A stretch of DNA of 64,000 nt, taken from Planctomycetota bacterium (GTDB lineage Bacteria > Planctomycetota > SZUA-567 > H5-PLA8). This document shows, piece by piece, positions 17,667 through 26,983 of this stretch. Under the pieces are notes generated by a model. The model made no database searches. It was given only the letters and a program-made list of their open reading frames with translations, and was not told the DNA's origin. Numbering within the stretch: the first letter of the stretch is position 1; each line of letters begins with the position of its first letter. The position numbers were made by a program, and so were the translations under genes. The DNA lies in the NCBI GenBank assembly GCA_027493525.1, contig JAOSKN010000003.1:1736001-1800000 (forward strand). Direction: 5' to 3'.

Positions 17667-20600
17667 GTGGCGCGCAGGAAGCCCGCGGCGGCCGCCGCTC
17701 CCGATCCCCTGGCCGGCTTCGGCCTCTCGCCCCAGCAGCGCGCCGCCCTGGACGGCGCGCGCAGCCGCGTCCTCTCCGCCAGCGCCGGCACCGGCAAGAC
17801 CCACACCCTCACCGCCGTCTACCTCGGCCTGCTCCTCGGGGAGGTTCCCGCCGAATCGCGCGCGGAGGCGCGCGGGCCCGCGCGCCTGCGCCCGCCCGAG
17901 ATCGTCGCCGTCACCTTCACCGAGAAGGCCGCCACCGAACTGCGCGAGCGCGTCCGCACCGAACTGGAGAAGCTCCTCGACGCCGCGCCGGACGGCGAAG
18001 CCCGCGAACACCTCCGCGCCTGCCGCAGGGAACTCCCCGGCGCGCCCATCCAGACCATCCACGCCTTCTGCGGGCGGCTGCTCAAGGAAGCCGGCGCCCG
18101 CGCGCGCGTCCCCTGCGGCTACCGCGTCCTCGAAGCCGAGGAAGCGCGCGACCTCGAGGAAGCCGCGCTCCACGATCTCCTCGCCGAACGCCTCGACGAC
18201 GGCGGCGACGCCTGGCTGAACCGGCTCGCCCGCGAGTGGGGACTCCGTTCGGGCGGCGGCGGCGGGCTCGTCGGCGTCGCGCGCCGCCTCAACGCCCAGC
18301 TCAAGAAACACGTCCGCGACCTGGAGGACCTCGCCGAACCGTACGACGAGGCCGCGGCCGGCGCCGAACTCCGCGAGCTGCTCCGCGGCATCGCCGAACG
18401 CGCGCGCCGCAAGGACCCCAAGGGGCATCCGTCCACCCGCGCCAAGATCCGCGAGTTGCACGCCCTCGATCCCCAGGGCCGCGACGGGGAAGGCCTGCGC
18501 GCCCTCGCGCTCGCGGCTCGCCAGGCCGTCGCCAAGAGCGACGGCGACCCTTACGACTGGGCCCTCGAACTCGACCTGTACGAACCCGCGCGCCGCGCCT
18601 TGGCCCTCGCGCACGCCCCGTTCCGCGACGCCCTCTTCCGGCTCGTCCGCGACGCCCGCGAGCGCTTCCGCGCGGAGAAGTTCCGCCGCGGCGAACTGGA
18701 CTTCGACGACCTGCTCGCCGAAGCCCGGCGCCTGCTCGCCGGCGAGCCGGGCCTTGCCGCGCGCTACCGCTTCGTGCTCATCGACGAGTTCCAGGACACC
18801 GACCCGCTCCAGAAGGACATCCTCTTCCGCGTCGCCTTCCCTCCCGGCGGCGCGCCCGCGCCGGAACGCCCGCGCCTGGTGCTCGTCGGCGACGAAAAGC
18901 AGTCCATCTACCGCTTCCGCGGCGCGGAGGTCGGGCTGATGCGCGAGGCCCGCGCCGGACTCGAAACCCTCCCGCTCACCGAGAACTACCGCAGCCGCGC
19001 CGCCGTCCTCGAGTGGCTCAACGGGTTCTTCGAGCGCGAGATCTGGCCCCCCGGCCGCCAGGGCGCGGCGCTCGCCTACGACGCCGGACACCGGCTCGTC
19101 CCCGAGACGCGGCGCCACCCCGGGCGCCACGCCTGGAACGGCCCGCCCGGCGAGTGGCTCCGCCCGCCGGACGACGCCGAAAAGACGAGCGCCGACGAGC
19201 GCCGCTGGCTCCAGGCCCGCGCCATCGCCCGCCGCATCCGCACCCTCCGCGACGGCGGCGCCGGCCTCGTCCAGCCCCGCGTCTGGGACAAGCACGAGCG
19301 GCGCCTGCGCGACGAGATCCGCTACGGCGACATCGCGATCCTCGCGCAAAGCGTCAAGAACCTCCGCGTGCCCCTCGAAATCGCGCTCGCCGAGTACGGC
19401 ATCCCCTTCCGCATGCTCGGCGGGACCACCTTCTACATGCGCCAGGAGGTCCTCGACGTCCTGAACCTCCTTGCCGCCGTCGCCGACGAGGCCGACACCG
19501 CCTCGCTCGCGGGCTTCCTCCGCTCGCCCTTCGCGCAGCTCTCCGACGGCGCGCTCTTCCGCCTCGCCTGCGGCGGCGAGGCCAGCCGTGCGCACGCCGC
19601 GGCGCTGGCCGAACGGGTCGCGCGCGCCGACGGAGCGGGGCTCCCGCCCGGCGACGCCGAGGCCTTCGCCCGCGGCGCGCGCCTGCTCGCCGAACTGCGC
19701 CGCCTGCGCGGGCGCGCCACCGTCGCCGAACTCATCGACCGCGCCTGCCGCGCCGCCGGCTTCCTCGGGCTCCTCGCGCTCCAGCCCCAGGGCGAGGTCG
19801 CCGTCGCCGCCGTGCGCCGGCTCATCGAGGTCGCGCGCGAGTTCGAAGCCCGCGGCGCGCGCACCCTCGCCGATTTCGTCGCCTTCCTCCAGGACGAGGC
19901 CGACCGCGAGCGCGACGATCCCGGCGCGCCCGACCGCCCCGACCTCGAACCCGACCTCCCCGAGACCGGCAGCGCCGTCCACATCGGCACCGTCCATAAA
20001 GCCAAGGGGCTCGAATTCCCCATCGTCGTGCTCCCCGAACTCGGCGTCGGTCCGCTCCCGTTCAAAGGCGACGCGCTCTACCACCCCGCCGGCGGGCTCG
20101 GGCTCAAGCTCGGTCACGCCGACGCCGGGCTGGGCCGGCAGCCCGATTTCCTCTTCGAAACCAACCTGGAGCGCGAGAAGGCCGACGACGAGGAGGAGTC
20201 CCGGCGCAAGCTCTACGTCGCGCTGACCCGCGCCCGCGACTACCTGATCCTCTGCGGCGAGCGCGAGCATGAAAACGCCTCCTCCTGGCGCCGCTGGCTC
20301 GACGCCTACGAAGAAGGGCTCGCCGCCGCGGGCCGCCCAGGCCTGCCGGTCGTGCGCTTCGACGCGCCCGCGCTGGCGGGCGCGCGGCCCGACCCGTCCC
20401 CCAGCCTGCTCGAACCGCGCGGCGGGACGCTGGCCCTGGCCCGGCCGCCCGCCCGGCCGGCGCCGGAGGAAACCGTTCAAGCGTTGCGCATCCAGCTCGC
20501 GCGCGCCGGCGAACCCGACCCGCCGCTCCCCGCGCCGCGCATCGAGGAACTCAGCGCCTCCGCCGTCGCGCGCTTCCTCGCCTGCCCGCGCCGCCATGCC

Positions 20601-21385
20601 TGGAGCCGCGACGGCGAGCCCGGCCTGGGCGAACCGGACGCGGAGTCCGCGCGGGAAACGGAGGCCGGCGAATCGGATGCCCCGCGCGACGCGCGCGCGC
20701 TCGGCACGGCCGCGCACGCGCTCCTGGAAGCCGCCTTCGGCGCCCGCGGCGATCCGGGGCGCGCCTTCGAGGCCGCCCTCGCCGCGGCAGGCCTCGACCC
20801 GCGCGGCGCCGAACCGGCGCGCGTCCGCCGCCTGCTCGAGGCCGCCCTCGCCGCGGACTGGGCGCGGCGCGTCCTCGCCCTCCCGCAGGCCGAGCGCTTT
20901 GCCGAGCGTTCCTTCCGCTGGCGCGTGGACCTCGGCGCCGGCCGCGCCGTCGTCCTCACCGGAACCCTCGACCTCCTCTGCCGCGACGCCGCCGGCTGGC
21001 GCGTCGTCGATTACAAACTCGCCGCCCTGGCCCACGCGCGCGGAGGCCCGGGGCGCGAGGCGCTCCTGCGCTACGCCTGGCAGGCCAGCCTCTACGCCCG
21101 CGCCGCCGCCAAGCTGCTGGGCGCCGAACCCGACGCCGTCGAACCGGCGCTGCTCTTTCTCGAGGACGGCGCGGCCGAGCCGCGGCCCGTGGCGGAGCTG
21201 CCCTTCGATCCGCCCTTCCCCGCGCGCCTCGGCGACGCGGCCCTCCGCGCCGCGCTCGCGGCCTGCCTCGACGGCCGCCCCGAGCCGGCCGCGTGGCATC
21301 CGCCGCCGCGCGGCCCAAGCCCCGCGAGGCCGCGCGCTGCCGCGACGAACGCTGCCCCTTCGCGAGAGCCTGTTTCCCCTCTTGA
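17667..21385 (+). CDS. addA: AddA-like UvrD helicase/nuclease subunit, with probable C-terminal frameshift
   Basis: About 1240 residues: the motor and nuclease subunit of an AddAB-type complex. Seen are Walker A SASAGTGKTHT, VAVTFTEKAATELRERV, motif II LIDEFQDTDP, GDEKQSIYRFRGAEV, TVHKAKGLEF and VALTRARDYLILC. The nuclease tail has ARFLACPRRHAW and VVDYK. GTG 17667 follows addB by 2 bp. The frame does not stop; it runs on into the TPR gene and loses homology after about 21290. In the +2 frame the sequence reads ARCRDERCPFARACF and ends at TGA 21385. That gives Cys codons at 21338, 21353 and 21371 with the same C-x4-C-x5-C spacing as in AddB. I infer a one-base lesion between about 21270 and 21330 and place the end at 21385. 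Confidence 0.84.
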
Positions 21386-21419
21386 CGCCGTACTCGGAGG
21401 CGGGGATCGTGCTTCCCCC

Positions 21420-21968
21420 ATGAGCGAGTTCCCCAAGTCCAGGCCCAACCCCGAGGAACGCGCGCAGCGCCGGCTCAGCGAAGCCGAGGGCTACGTCGAA
21501 CTGGGGCTGTACGCGGAGGCCGATAAGCGCATCGCCGAGGCCGAGGCCGCCGGACTGCTGCCCCTGGAGTGCGCGCTCCTCCGCGGCGAGGCCCTCCGCC
21601 GGCAGGACCGCTTCGCCGAGGCGTTGCCCCACTTCCACGCCGCGCTGGCCCTTGAGCCCGGCCACCTCGTCGCCACCATCGGCGCCGGCTGGTGCCTCAA
21701 GCGCCTCGACCGCGTCGCGGACGCCGCGCGGGTCTACCACGAGGCGCTCAAGCACCGCGACGACGAGGCCCTGCTTCACTACAACCTCGCCTGCTACCTC
21801 AGCCTCCTCGGGCGCGCCGACGATGCGCTCCTGGCCCTCGACGCCGCGCTCAAACTCGAGCCCCACATGCGCGAGTTGGCAAAGGACGAATCCGACTTCG
21901 ACCCCCTCCGCGAACTTCCCGCCTTTCAGGCACGCCTGAAGGACGATCCCGCCGCGGACGCCGAATGA
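21420..21968 (+). CDS. small TPR protein
   Basis: A 182-residue cytoplasmic protein with three to four tetratricopeptide-like repeats (AEGYVELGLYAEADKRIAEA, GEALRRQDRFAEALPHFHAA, GWCLKRLDRVADAARVYHEA, CYLSLLGRADDALLALDAA). It is likely a protein-interaction scaffold. ATG 21420 (MSEFPKSRPNPEE) lies 34 bp after the inferred addA stop and has GGAGGCGGGG upstream. The same frame is open from addA, so a giant fusion is formally possible. The loss of AddA homology, the start-like N-terminus and the SD-like sequence argue for a separate gene in the addBA operon. Confidence 0.75.
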   Translation: MSEFPKSRPNPEERAQRRLSEAEGYVELGLYAEADKRIAEAEAAGLLPLECALLRGEALRRQDRFAEALPHFHAALALEPGHLVATIGAGWCLKRLDRVADAARVYHEALKHRDDEALLHYNLACYLSLLGRADDALLALDAALKLEPHMRELAKDESDFDPLRELPAFQARLKDDPAADAE

Positions 21969-22032
21969 GCCGGGTTGGGAGTTTCAGGAACGGATCGCAT
22001 CCGTCCAAGCAACGCCAAGGCCAACCATTAGA

Positions 22033-22400
22033 TCGTAGACAAGATAGTTTGTATATCAATTTGTATAGACTATGCACGTGTGTGCATATTTTTTAGGATC
22101 TCGTAGACGGTCACGAGTTGACCCATCGACGGATTCAGGACTCCGAAGCGCCGCCTGCGAACCCGAATTCCGGTTCTGCGGCCCGTTCATGCACACCAGT
22201 GCATCTTTTTTAAGCTCTCGTAGACAGTCGTGAGGGGTCGGCTGCAGGACTCAGGGCGCCGAAGTGTCGCACAGGGGCCTTTAATCCGGTTGCCGCTCCC
22301 CTAACGCACACGCGTGCATCTTTTTTAAGCTCTCGTGGACAGCGCTGCGGGGCCTTCGTCCAGGATTCGGGACGCAGGGCGCGGCCAATCGTCCCGGAGT
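22033..22400 (+). repeat. tandem array of about 116-bp units, each with a TGCAC/GTGCA hairpin and T6 tract
   Basis: Three hairpins, ATGCACGTGTGTGCAT (22072-22087), ATGCACACCAGTGCAT (22189-22204) and a variant ending GCGTGCAT (22304-22319), are spaced 117 and 115 bp. Each is followed by TTTTTTA and then by TCTCGTAGAC or a one-base variant. The rest of each unit is diverged but alignable (for example GGACTC, CCGGTT). A partial leading unit has TCGTAGAC at 22033. Hairpin plus T6 resembles intrinsic terminators on the plus strand. The repetition of the flanks makes tandem small RNAs or a regulatory array possible. Confidence 0.6.
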
Positions 22401-22418
22401 CCGGGGACCGGTCCCCGG
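22401..22418. promoter_or_regulatory. perfect 18-bp palindrome about 100 bp upstream of gapN
   Basis: CCGGGGACCGGTCCCCGG is perfectly self-complementary. It could be an operator for the downstream dehydrogenase or a GC-rich hairpin. No second copy was noticed in the window. Confidence 0.3.
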
Positions 22419-22518
22419 CGCCCCTTCTGCATGCCAACTTCCACCTGACTTTCGGGCGGAGTTCCCTTAAAGGAGACCGAACCCTGGCGAGCGGCCCGAA
22501 CTCGAAAGGACCATCCCT

Positions 22519-24168
22519 ATGCCCAGCACCGATGTCCGCGCGCGGATCAAGAACCTCTTTCCGAAGATCTTCGAGGTGCCGGGGACCCATGACTTCGCGC
22601 CCGGCGGCGGGCTCTACGAGAAGGGCGACCTGTACCTGCTCGATGGGGAGGTGAAGCGCTGGGCCGGCGCGACCGCGCCCGTGACCTCTCCCGTCTGCGT
22701 CTCGGAGAAGGACGGCCCCGCGGCGCCGCGCCTGATCGGCCGCGCCGCCACGCTCACCGCCGAGGAAGCCGCCCGCGCGATGCAGGCCGCCGTCCGCGCC
22801 TACGACCGCGGGCGCGGCAAGTGGCCGCAGATGAAGGTCGCCGAGCGCATCCATTGCGTCGAGCACTTCGCGGAGCTGATGGAAGGGACGCGCGAGGAGG
22901 TCGTGCGCCTGCTGATGTGGGAGATCGGAAAGACGCGCAAGGATTCCGAAAAGGAGTTCGACCGCACCGTCGAGTACATCCGCGACACCATCGAGGCGCT
23001 CAAGGACGTCGACCGCCAGGCCGGGCGCTTCTCGATGCACTCCGGCATCCTCGCCCAGATCCGCCGCAGCCCGCTCGGCGTGACCCTCTGCATGGGCCCC
23101 TACAACTACCCGCTCAACGAAACCTTCACCACCCTCGTCCCCGCGCTGATCATGGGCAACACCGTGATCTGCAAGCTCCCGCGCTTCGGCGTCCTCTGCA
23201 GCGCCCCGCTGCTGCGCTGCTTCGCCAGCGCCTTCCCCGCCGGCGTGGTCAACATCGTCAACGGCGACGGGGCCACGGTGGTGACGCCCGCCATCGCCAG
23301 CGAACACCTCGCCGCGCTGGCCTTCATCGGCTCGGCCAAGGTCGCGAACATTCTCAAGCGCCAGCACCCCATGCCCAACCGCCTGCGCTGCATCCTGGGC
23401 CTCAACGCCAAGAACCCCGGCATCGTCCTCCCCGACGCGGACGTGGGGCTGGCCGTCGAGCACTGCGTCACCGGCGCGCTCTCCTACAACGGGCAGCGCT
23501 GCACCGCGCTGAAGCTCCTGTTCGTGCACCGTTCGCGCGCCGAGGAGTTCGTCGCCGCGCTCGCCGAGGCCGTCGACAAGCTCCCCTTCGGCCTGCCCTG
23601 GGAGGAAGGCGTCAAGATCACGCCGCTCCCCGAGCCCAACAAGAGCGAGTATCTGGCGGAGCTGCTCGCGGACGCGAAGAAGGGCGGCGCGAAGGTCTGC
23701 AACAAGTACGGCGGACTCTCCAACCTGACCTTCTTCTATCCCGCCGTCGCCTACCCCGTCACCCCCAAGATGCGGATGTACCACGAGGAACAGTTCGGGC
23801 CCGTCATCCCCGTCGCCGTCTACGACGACGTCAACGAGGTTCTCGATTACGTCACCCTGGCCCCCTTCGGACAGCAGGCCAGCGTCTTCGGCAACGACCC
23901 CAAGACCATCGGCTCGGTCGTGGACGTGCTGGCCAACGAGGTCAGCCGCGTGAACATCAACGCCCAGTGCCAGCGCGGCCCGGACGTCTACCCCTTCACC
24001 GGCCGCAAGGACAGCGCCGAAGGCACGCTCTCCGTCAGCGACGCCCTGCGCTGCTTCTCCATCCGCAGCATGATCGCCGCGCCCAACAGCGAGGCCAACA
24101 CCGAGTTGATGCAGGAGATCCTGCTGCGCAGGACCTCGAACTTCATCAACACCGATTACATCTTCTAA
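22519..24168 (+). CDS. NADP-type aldehyde dehydrogenase, GapN-like
   Basis: A 549-residue aldehyde dehydrogenase resembling non-phosphorylating glyceraldehyde-3-phosphate dehydrogenase, which oxidises the aldehyde to 3-phosphoglycerate with NADP. Seen are PYNYPLNETFTTLVPALIMGNTVICK, FIGSAKVANIL and the catalytic Cys in YNGQRCTALK (about residue 328). MYHEEQFGPVIPV and SRVNINAQCQRGPDVYPFTGRKDSAEGTLS close the fold. The usual general-base motif ELGGK is replaced by ILGLNAKNP, so the canonical Glu is absent in that context. It is about 60 residues longer than typical GapN. GAAAGGA precedes the ATG. Exact substrate is inferred from family resemblance. Confidence 0.86.
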   Translation: MPSTDVRARIKNLFPKIFEVPGTHDFAPGGGLYEKGDLYLLDGEVKRWAGATAPVTSPVCVSEKDGPAAPRLIGRAATLTAEEAARAMQAAVRAYDRGRGKWPQMKVAERIHCVEHFAELMEGTREEVVRLLMWEIGKTRKDSEKEFDRTVEYIRDTIEALKDVDRQAGRFSMHSGILAQIRRSPLGVTLCMGPYNYPLNETFTTLVPALIMGNTVICKLPRFGVLCSAPLLRCFASAFPAGVVNIVNGDGATVVTPAIASEHLAALAFIGSAKVANILKRQHPMPNRLRCILGLNAKNPGIVLPDADVGLAVEHCVTGALSYNGQRCTALKLLFVHRSRAEEFVAALAEAVDKLPFGLPWEEGVKITPLPEPNKSEYLAELLADAKKGGAKVCNKYGGLSNLTFFYPAVAYPVTPKMRMYHEEQFGPVIPVAVYDDVNEVLDYVTLAPFGQQASVFGNDPKTIGSVVDVLANEVSRVNINAQCQRGPDVYPFTGRKDSAEGTLSVSDALRCFSIRSMIAAPNSEANTELMQEILLRRTSNFINTDYIF

Positions 24169-24497
24169 GGGAGTCGCCGCCGAAATAGGAATCTCTCGCA
24201 GACCAAGGCCACAATCCCCAGAACGACCACGAGGCAGAAAATATCGAGCAACAGGACAGGCAGCCTGATACGCCAACCACTGCCAAAGTGGTTCCACACG
24301 ACCACCTTCCAAGGCCAGCCGTAACCATACGCGATTAGCTGCCGATTGCCGGCGCTCCCTACCGCATCCCATCCAGGCTGACACCCCTTATAGAGAATAA
24401 TGGCCGATACAAAGACCAACACTAGAGCGGTTGTAAGTTGAAATTGCAGCGGCAGCCTGAACCACCGCCAAATCGCCCTGTCTCGGGTCTCAGCCAT
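24165..24497 (-). CDS. small membrane protein
   Basis: A 110-residue protein with two hydrophobic helices, LTTALVLVFVSAIILY near the N-terminus and LPVLLLDIFCLVVVLGIVALVC near the C-terminus, ending in RRRLP. The start MAETRDRAIW at 24497 is chosen; an upstream in-frame start would overlap intergenic sequence. The stop overlaps the gapN stop by 4 bp in convergent orientation. Its GC is lower than that of its neighbours. Not recognised. Confidence 0.52.
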   Translation of the reverse strand: MAETRDRAIWRWFRLPLQFQLTTALVLVFVSAIILYKGCQPGWDAVGSAGNRQLIAYGYGWPWKVVVWNHFGSGWRIRLPVLLLDIFCLVVVLGIVALVCERFLFRRRLP

Positions 24498-24662
24498 GCC
24501 TGCATTACGCCAGGCGTACCAACTCGGTTCAGCAAACTCACCCGACAACCGCCACAACCCCTAAAGTTTCCCTCCATAGCCTGCCGATCCTCCTTCTATT
24601 GCGTGGCCTGCCTCCGAACAGGCCTGGGACGTGCCATCGGTGAACGCTTTGAGGACCCCTCC

Positions 24663-26201
24663 ATGCCCCGCCCCTCCCGTCTCCTGACGTGGACCGTCTC
24701 CGCGGCCAGCCTGTGCTGGCTGCTGGCGTCCGCGAGCCCTGCCGCCGAAGCCGAACGGACCCTCGTCGCCGACGCCGGCACCTTGCCGCCTCGGCCCGTC
24801 GCGCGCAGCGCAAGCCTGCCCGACGCCGCCGCAACGGCCACAAAAGAGATCTTCGCGCAGCCGGTCTGGGGTCAGGTTAGCGCCTGGCGCCTCAACGTCC
24901 GCACCGGGCCGAGCAACAGCTTCGGGATCGTGACGACCCTGAAAGGGGGCGATTACATCCACGTCTACGGCCAGGTCGGAAGCTGGCTCGAGATCGACTG
25001 GCCGGACGACTCGCCCGCCTGGATCTCGCGCTCGTTCCTGGACCCCGACGGGACCGTGCGCGGCGACCGCGTCCGCGTCCGCGCCCGCGGGACGCTCGAG
25101 GCGCCGGTTCTCCGCGAGGTCAACCGCGGCGAGAAGCTCCGCATCGTCGGCGAGTCCGGCGACTGGTACAAGGTCGCGCCTCCGGCCGACGCGCACGCCT
25201 TCATCTTCGCGAAGTACGCGATCCTCGGCGTGCAGGCCCCCGCCGGCATCGGGCCGGCGCAGGAACCCGAGCGCCTCTCCTCCGCGCCGGCCGAGCCCCC
25301 GGTATCGGCGCGCACGGCCGTCGAAGAGCCCCCATCCCAAGCCGTGGCGGCCACCTCCGCACCGGTCGAAGCGGAACCGACTCAGACCGTAGCGGCCGCG
25401 CCCGTTCGCGTAGCGGACGAACCCGCCAACTCGCCGCCAAGCATCGCCATTCGCGAAGACGAAGGGATCGCCTCGGCCTTGCCGTCCGCGCCCGAAGTGG
25501 CCGCGCCGCCGGCCGAGCCGGCCGTGATTCAGGTCCCCGCGCCGCCGCCGCTCGAGGACGAACTCGAAGCCGCGCCCGCGCCGGCCGATCCGGAACCGTC
25601 CGCCGCCGCGTTGGCGCACGCACCCGAAACCGAGGTCTTCGCCGGCGCGCCGCAGGTCGCCGCCCCGCGCGACGAGCCGGAACTCGCCGGAGACCGGCCC
25701 GCGTTGCAGCCGCCGCCCGTCCTGGCCGCGCCGGCCTTCGTCGAATCGCCACGGGAGGAACCCGGCGAGGCCCAGCCGGCCCAGGCTCATGAGCCTCTTG
25801 GCACGGTCACCGAGTCCCCGCTCCTGACCGCGCCCGTACGGCCCGAAGCGCCCCGGCGCGACATCGACCCGGCGTTCGGCGAATTGCTGCCCGAGCCCGA
25901 AGACGTCCGCAAGCCCGACGAGCCGGCCCGGGAACCCGCCCAGCCGGTCACCGTCGGCGCACAGCCGGCGAGGATTACGGTGGAAGGCCGCCTGAACCGG
26001 GCGCCCCAAACGGCAGCTCACGGCGCCAGCCATCTTCTGACCGATGGCAAGCGAACCTTGTGCCTCCTCGTCCCGGACGAAGGCCTGCGCCTCGACGGCC
26101 ACGTGGGCCGGCGCGTGGGCGTCGTGGGCTTTCCGCTGCCCGCGCCGGACGAGCAGGGCCCGCGCCTGCTCAAGGTCTCTTCCATCTTCCTGCTGGAGTA
26201 A
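24663..26201 (+). CDS. secreted protein with two SH3-like (SH3b) domains
   Basis: 512 residues with an N-terminal signal peptide (WTVSAASLCWLLASASPAAEA). Two bacterial SH3b-type domains follow: WRLNVRTGPSNSFGIVTTL...WLEIDWPDDSPAWISRSFL and VRVRARGTLEAPVLREVNRGEKLRIVGESGDWYKVAPP. Residues about 200-430 are a low-complexity Pro/Ala/Glu linker. A compact C-terminal domain reads ITVEGRLNRAP...LLVPDEGLRLDGHVGRRVGVVGF. SH3b domains usually bind peptidoglycan or act as periplasmic adaptors, so a wall-associated role is likely but unproven. It stands alone and is convergent with the PhyH gene. Confidence 0.8.
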   Translation: MPRPSRLLTWTVSAASLCWLLASASPAAEAERTLVADAGTLPPRPVARSASLPDAAATATKEIFAQPVWGQVSAWRLNVRTGPSNSFGIVTTLKGGDYIHVYGQVGSWLEIDWPDDSPAWISRSFLDPDGTVRGDRVRVRARGTLEAPVLREVNRGEKLRIVGESGDWYKVAPPADAHAFIFAKYAILGVQAPAGIGPAQEPERLSSAPAEPPVSARTAVEEPPSQAVAATSAPVEAEPTQTVAAAPVRVADEPANSPPSIAIREDEGIASALPSAPEVAAPPAEPAVIQVPAPPPLEDELEAAPAPADPEPSAAALAHAPETEVFAGAPQVAAPRDEPELAGDRPALQPPPVLAAPAFVESPREEPGEAQPAQAHEPLGTVTESPLLTAPVRPEAPRRDIDPAFGELLPEPEDVRKPDEPAREPAQPVTVGAQPARITVEGRLNRAPQTAAHGASHLLTDGKRTLCLLVPDEGLRLDGHVGRRVGVVGFPLPAPDEQGPRLLKVSSIFLLE

Positions 26202-26207
26202 GCCGGT

Positions 26208-26915
26208 TCAGGCGCCGGCCAGGTAGGTAATCGCCAGGGCGCGCCGGCTCTTCCCGCTTCGATTGGGCGAACTCGCGTGCAGCGTCAGCGGATGGTGGAA
26301 GCTGGCGCAGCCCGCGCGCACCGGCACGTACACCTGCGTGTCCTCGTTGACCTCGTCCGCCCGCAGCAGGTCCTGCCCGACCCCTTCGAACCGGGTCGGC
26401 GTGAACTTCAATTGGCCTTTGCGGTGGCTCCCGGGGATCATGCGCATGCAGCCGTTCTCCGGCGTGGCGTCGTCGATCGCGAGCCAGCACGTCATGCGTT
26501 TCTCCTGCCCCCAGTAGCTCGTGTCCTGGTGCCAGGGCACTTCGTTGCCGTGCCCGGCCTGCTTCATGATCACCTAGCTCGACCAGAGCCGCGCCGGCCC
26601 TTCGAGGAGCGTCTCGAGGATCCCGCGGATCGACGGCAACTCGCAGACCGTCCGGAACGCGGCGTCGTGCTTCTCCAGGCCCAGGAGCTGCCAGACCGCG
26701 CCGGGATCGCGCGACCCGTCCGGCCGCTCCCAGCTCATCCCGGCGTGCAGGCGCACGCAGGCGCGCGGGACCTCGACCTCGCCGCGGCAGATCCCGTCCA
26801 GCCGTTCCTGCAGCGCGCGCAGTTCGGAGCCGGCCAGGATCTGCCCGTAGTTGATGAACCCGTCGAGATCGAAGCGGAGCTTCCATTCGGGCATCACGGC
26901 GGCCGTGGCGCTCAT
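26208..26915 (-). pseudogene. phytanoyl-CoA dioxygenase (PhyH) family protein interrupted by in-frame TAG
   Basis: Reading from ATG 26915 gives an N-terminal half (WKLRFDLDGFINYGQI) that stops at TAG, read on the minus strand at 26576-26574, after PARLWSS. The same frame resumes at once as VIMKQAGHGNEVPWHQDTSYWG and runs to the normal end. Joined, the product is about 235 residues. It has the Fe(II)/2-oxoglutarate facial triad (WHQD and HHPLTLH) and the distal Arg region, typical of PhyH. Everything but one codon is intact. A CAG-to-TAG transition would explain it, and Gln is plausible here. It may be a recent nonsense mutation, an assembly error, or a read-through site. Confidence 0.8.
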
Positions 26916-26983
26916 GAGCGTTCCTCCCTGCGTGCCTGTGCGGGAACCCTACTCGGCCGCGCGCGCCGCCGGAATGGACTGGC

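Larger units (their letters stand above)
21969..22518. other. 550-bp non-coding region before the gapN-like gene
   Basis: No ORF of coding character is present. It contains the tandem hairpin array (22033-22400) and an 18-bp perfect palindrome (22401-22418). The array's T tracts read in the direction of the upstream addBA-TPR operon, so the region probably ends that operon and may control the next gene. Confidence 0.5.

Noticed and set aside
17628-21866. 1412-codon open frame antisense to addA
   Set aside because: Low-complexity Arg/Gly/Ala/Glu composition, no motifs, and a fully convincing helicase on the plus strand.
17667-21968. AddA-TPR as one giant fusion protein
   Set aside because: AddA homology ends in another frame with a Cys cluster and its own stop, and the TPR part has a start-like N-terminus with SD-like sequence, so two genes and one lesion explain it better.
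22033-22400. CRISPR array
   Set aside because: Unit length of about 116 bp, only three to four units, imperfect repeats with alignable 'spacers', and no cas genes.
4534-26576. Genome-wide reassignment of TAG to an amino acid
   Set aside because: Many intact genes in the window end cleanly in TAG (for example at 7168, 12375, 35074, 46634, 48830, 59400), so TAG is a normal stop here.
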